Below are positions 5,204 through 5,204 of a DNA stretch of 5,204 nt, one piece after another (the first letter of the stretch is position 1; each line of letters starts with the position of its first letter). The notes beneath the pieces are model-generated. The model searched no databases. It was not told the DNA's origin and saw only the letters and a list, made by a program, of their open reading frames with translations. The position numbers were made by a program, and so were the translations under genes. Source of the stretch: Suilimivivens sp964507235 (lineage in GTDB: Bacteria > Bacillota > Clostridia > Lachnospirales > Lachnospiraceae); assembly GCA_964507235.1 (NCBI GenBank), contig CAZDPE010000143.1:1-5204 (forward strand). The letters are read 5' to 3'.

Positions 5204-5204
5204 A

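Overview
The window looks like chromosome of a low-to-moderate-GC Gram-positive clostridium, most likely a gut Lachnospiraceae member. This is an inference from the protein families, strong AGGAG-type ribosome binding sites, AT-rich promoters and U-tract terminators; no taxonomic marker gene is present. I see no CRISPR array, tRNA, rRNA, insertion sequence, phage gene or defence system.

Layout, left to right. (1) 1-326, plus strand: C-terminal end of a sodium:alanine symporter (AGCS family), closed by a strong hairpin at 342-381 that can also end the Rrf2 gene arriving from the other side. (2) 431-865, minus strand: an IscR-like Rrf2 regulator with three cysteines, divergent from a MATE efflux transporter at 1026-2330, plus strand. 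Their shared 160-bp intergenic region holds a perfect palindrome lying in the spacer of the rrf2 promoter, the expected place for an autoregulatory operator that might also control the MATE gene. (3) 2327-3289, minus strand: a tRNA-dihydrouridine synthase convergent with the MATE gene. The stop codons overlap, and the MATE terminator hairpin is written inside the last codons of the dus gene. (4) 3394-4461, plus strand: a decaying operon. A fragment resembling the middle of an AraC-type regulator is joined in frame to the second half of an EamA/DMT transporter, followed by a DUF2000 gene that has an inferred internal deletion and two apparent single-A insertions in A runs. (5) 4503-5105, minus strand: an intact maltose/galactoside O-acetyltransferase-like hexapeptide protein, tightly coupled to an upstream gene of which only the last 30 codons are in the window.

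The intact genes are ordinary metabolism and transport functions. The most informative part is the eroded AraC-DMT-DUF2000 locus: two separate rearrangements plus two frameshifts in about 1.1 kb, flanked on both sides by healthy genes. The second most informative is the Rrf2/MATE control region. I found no convincing evidence of a novel system.
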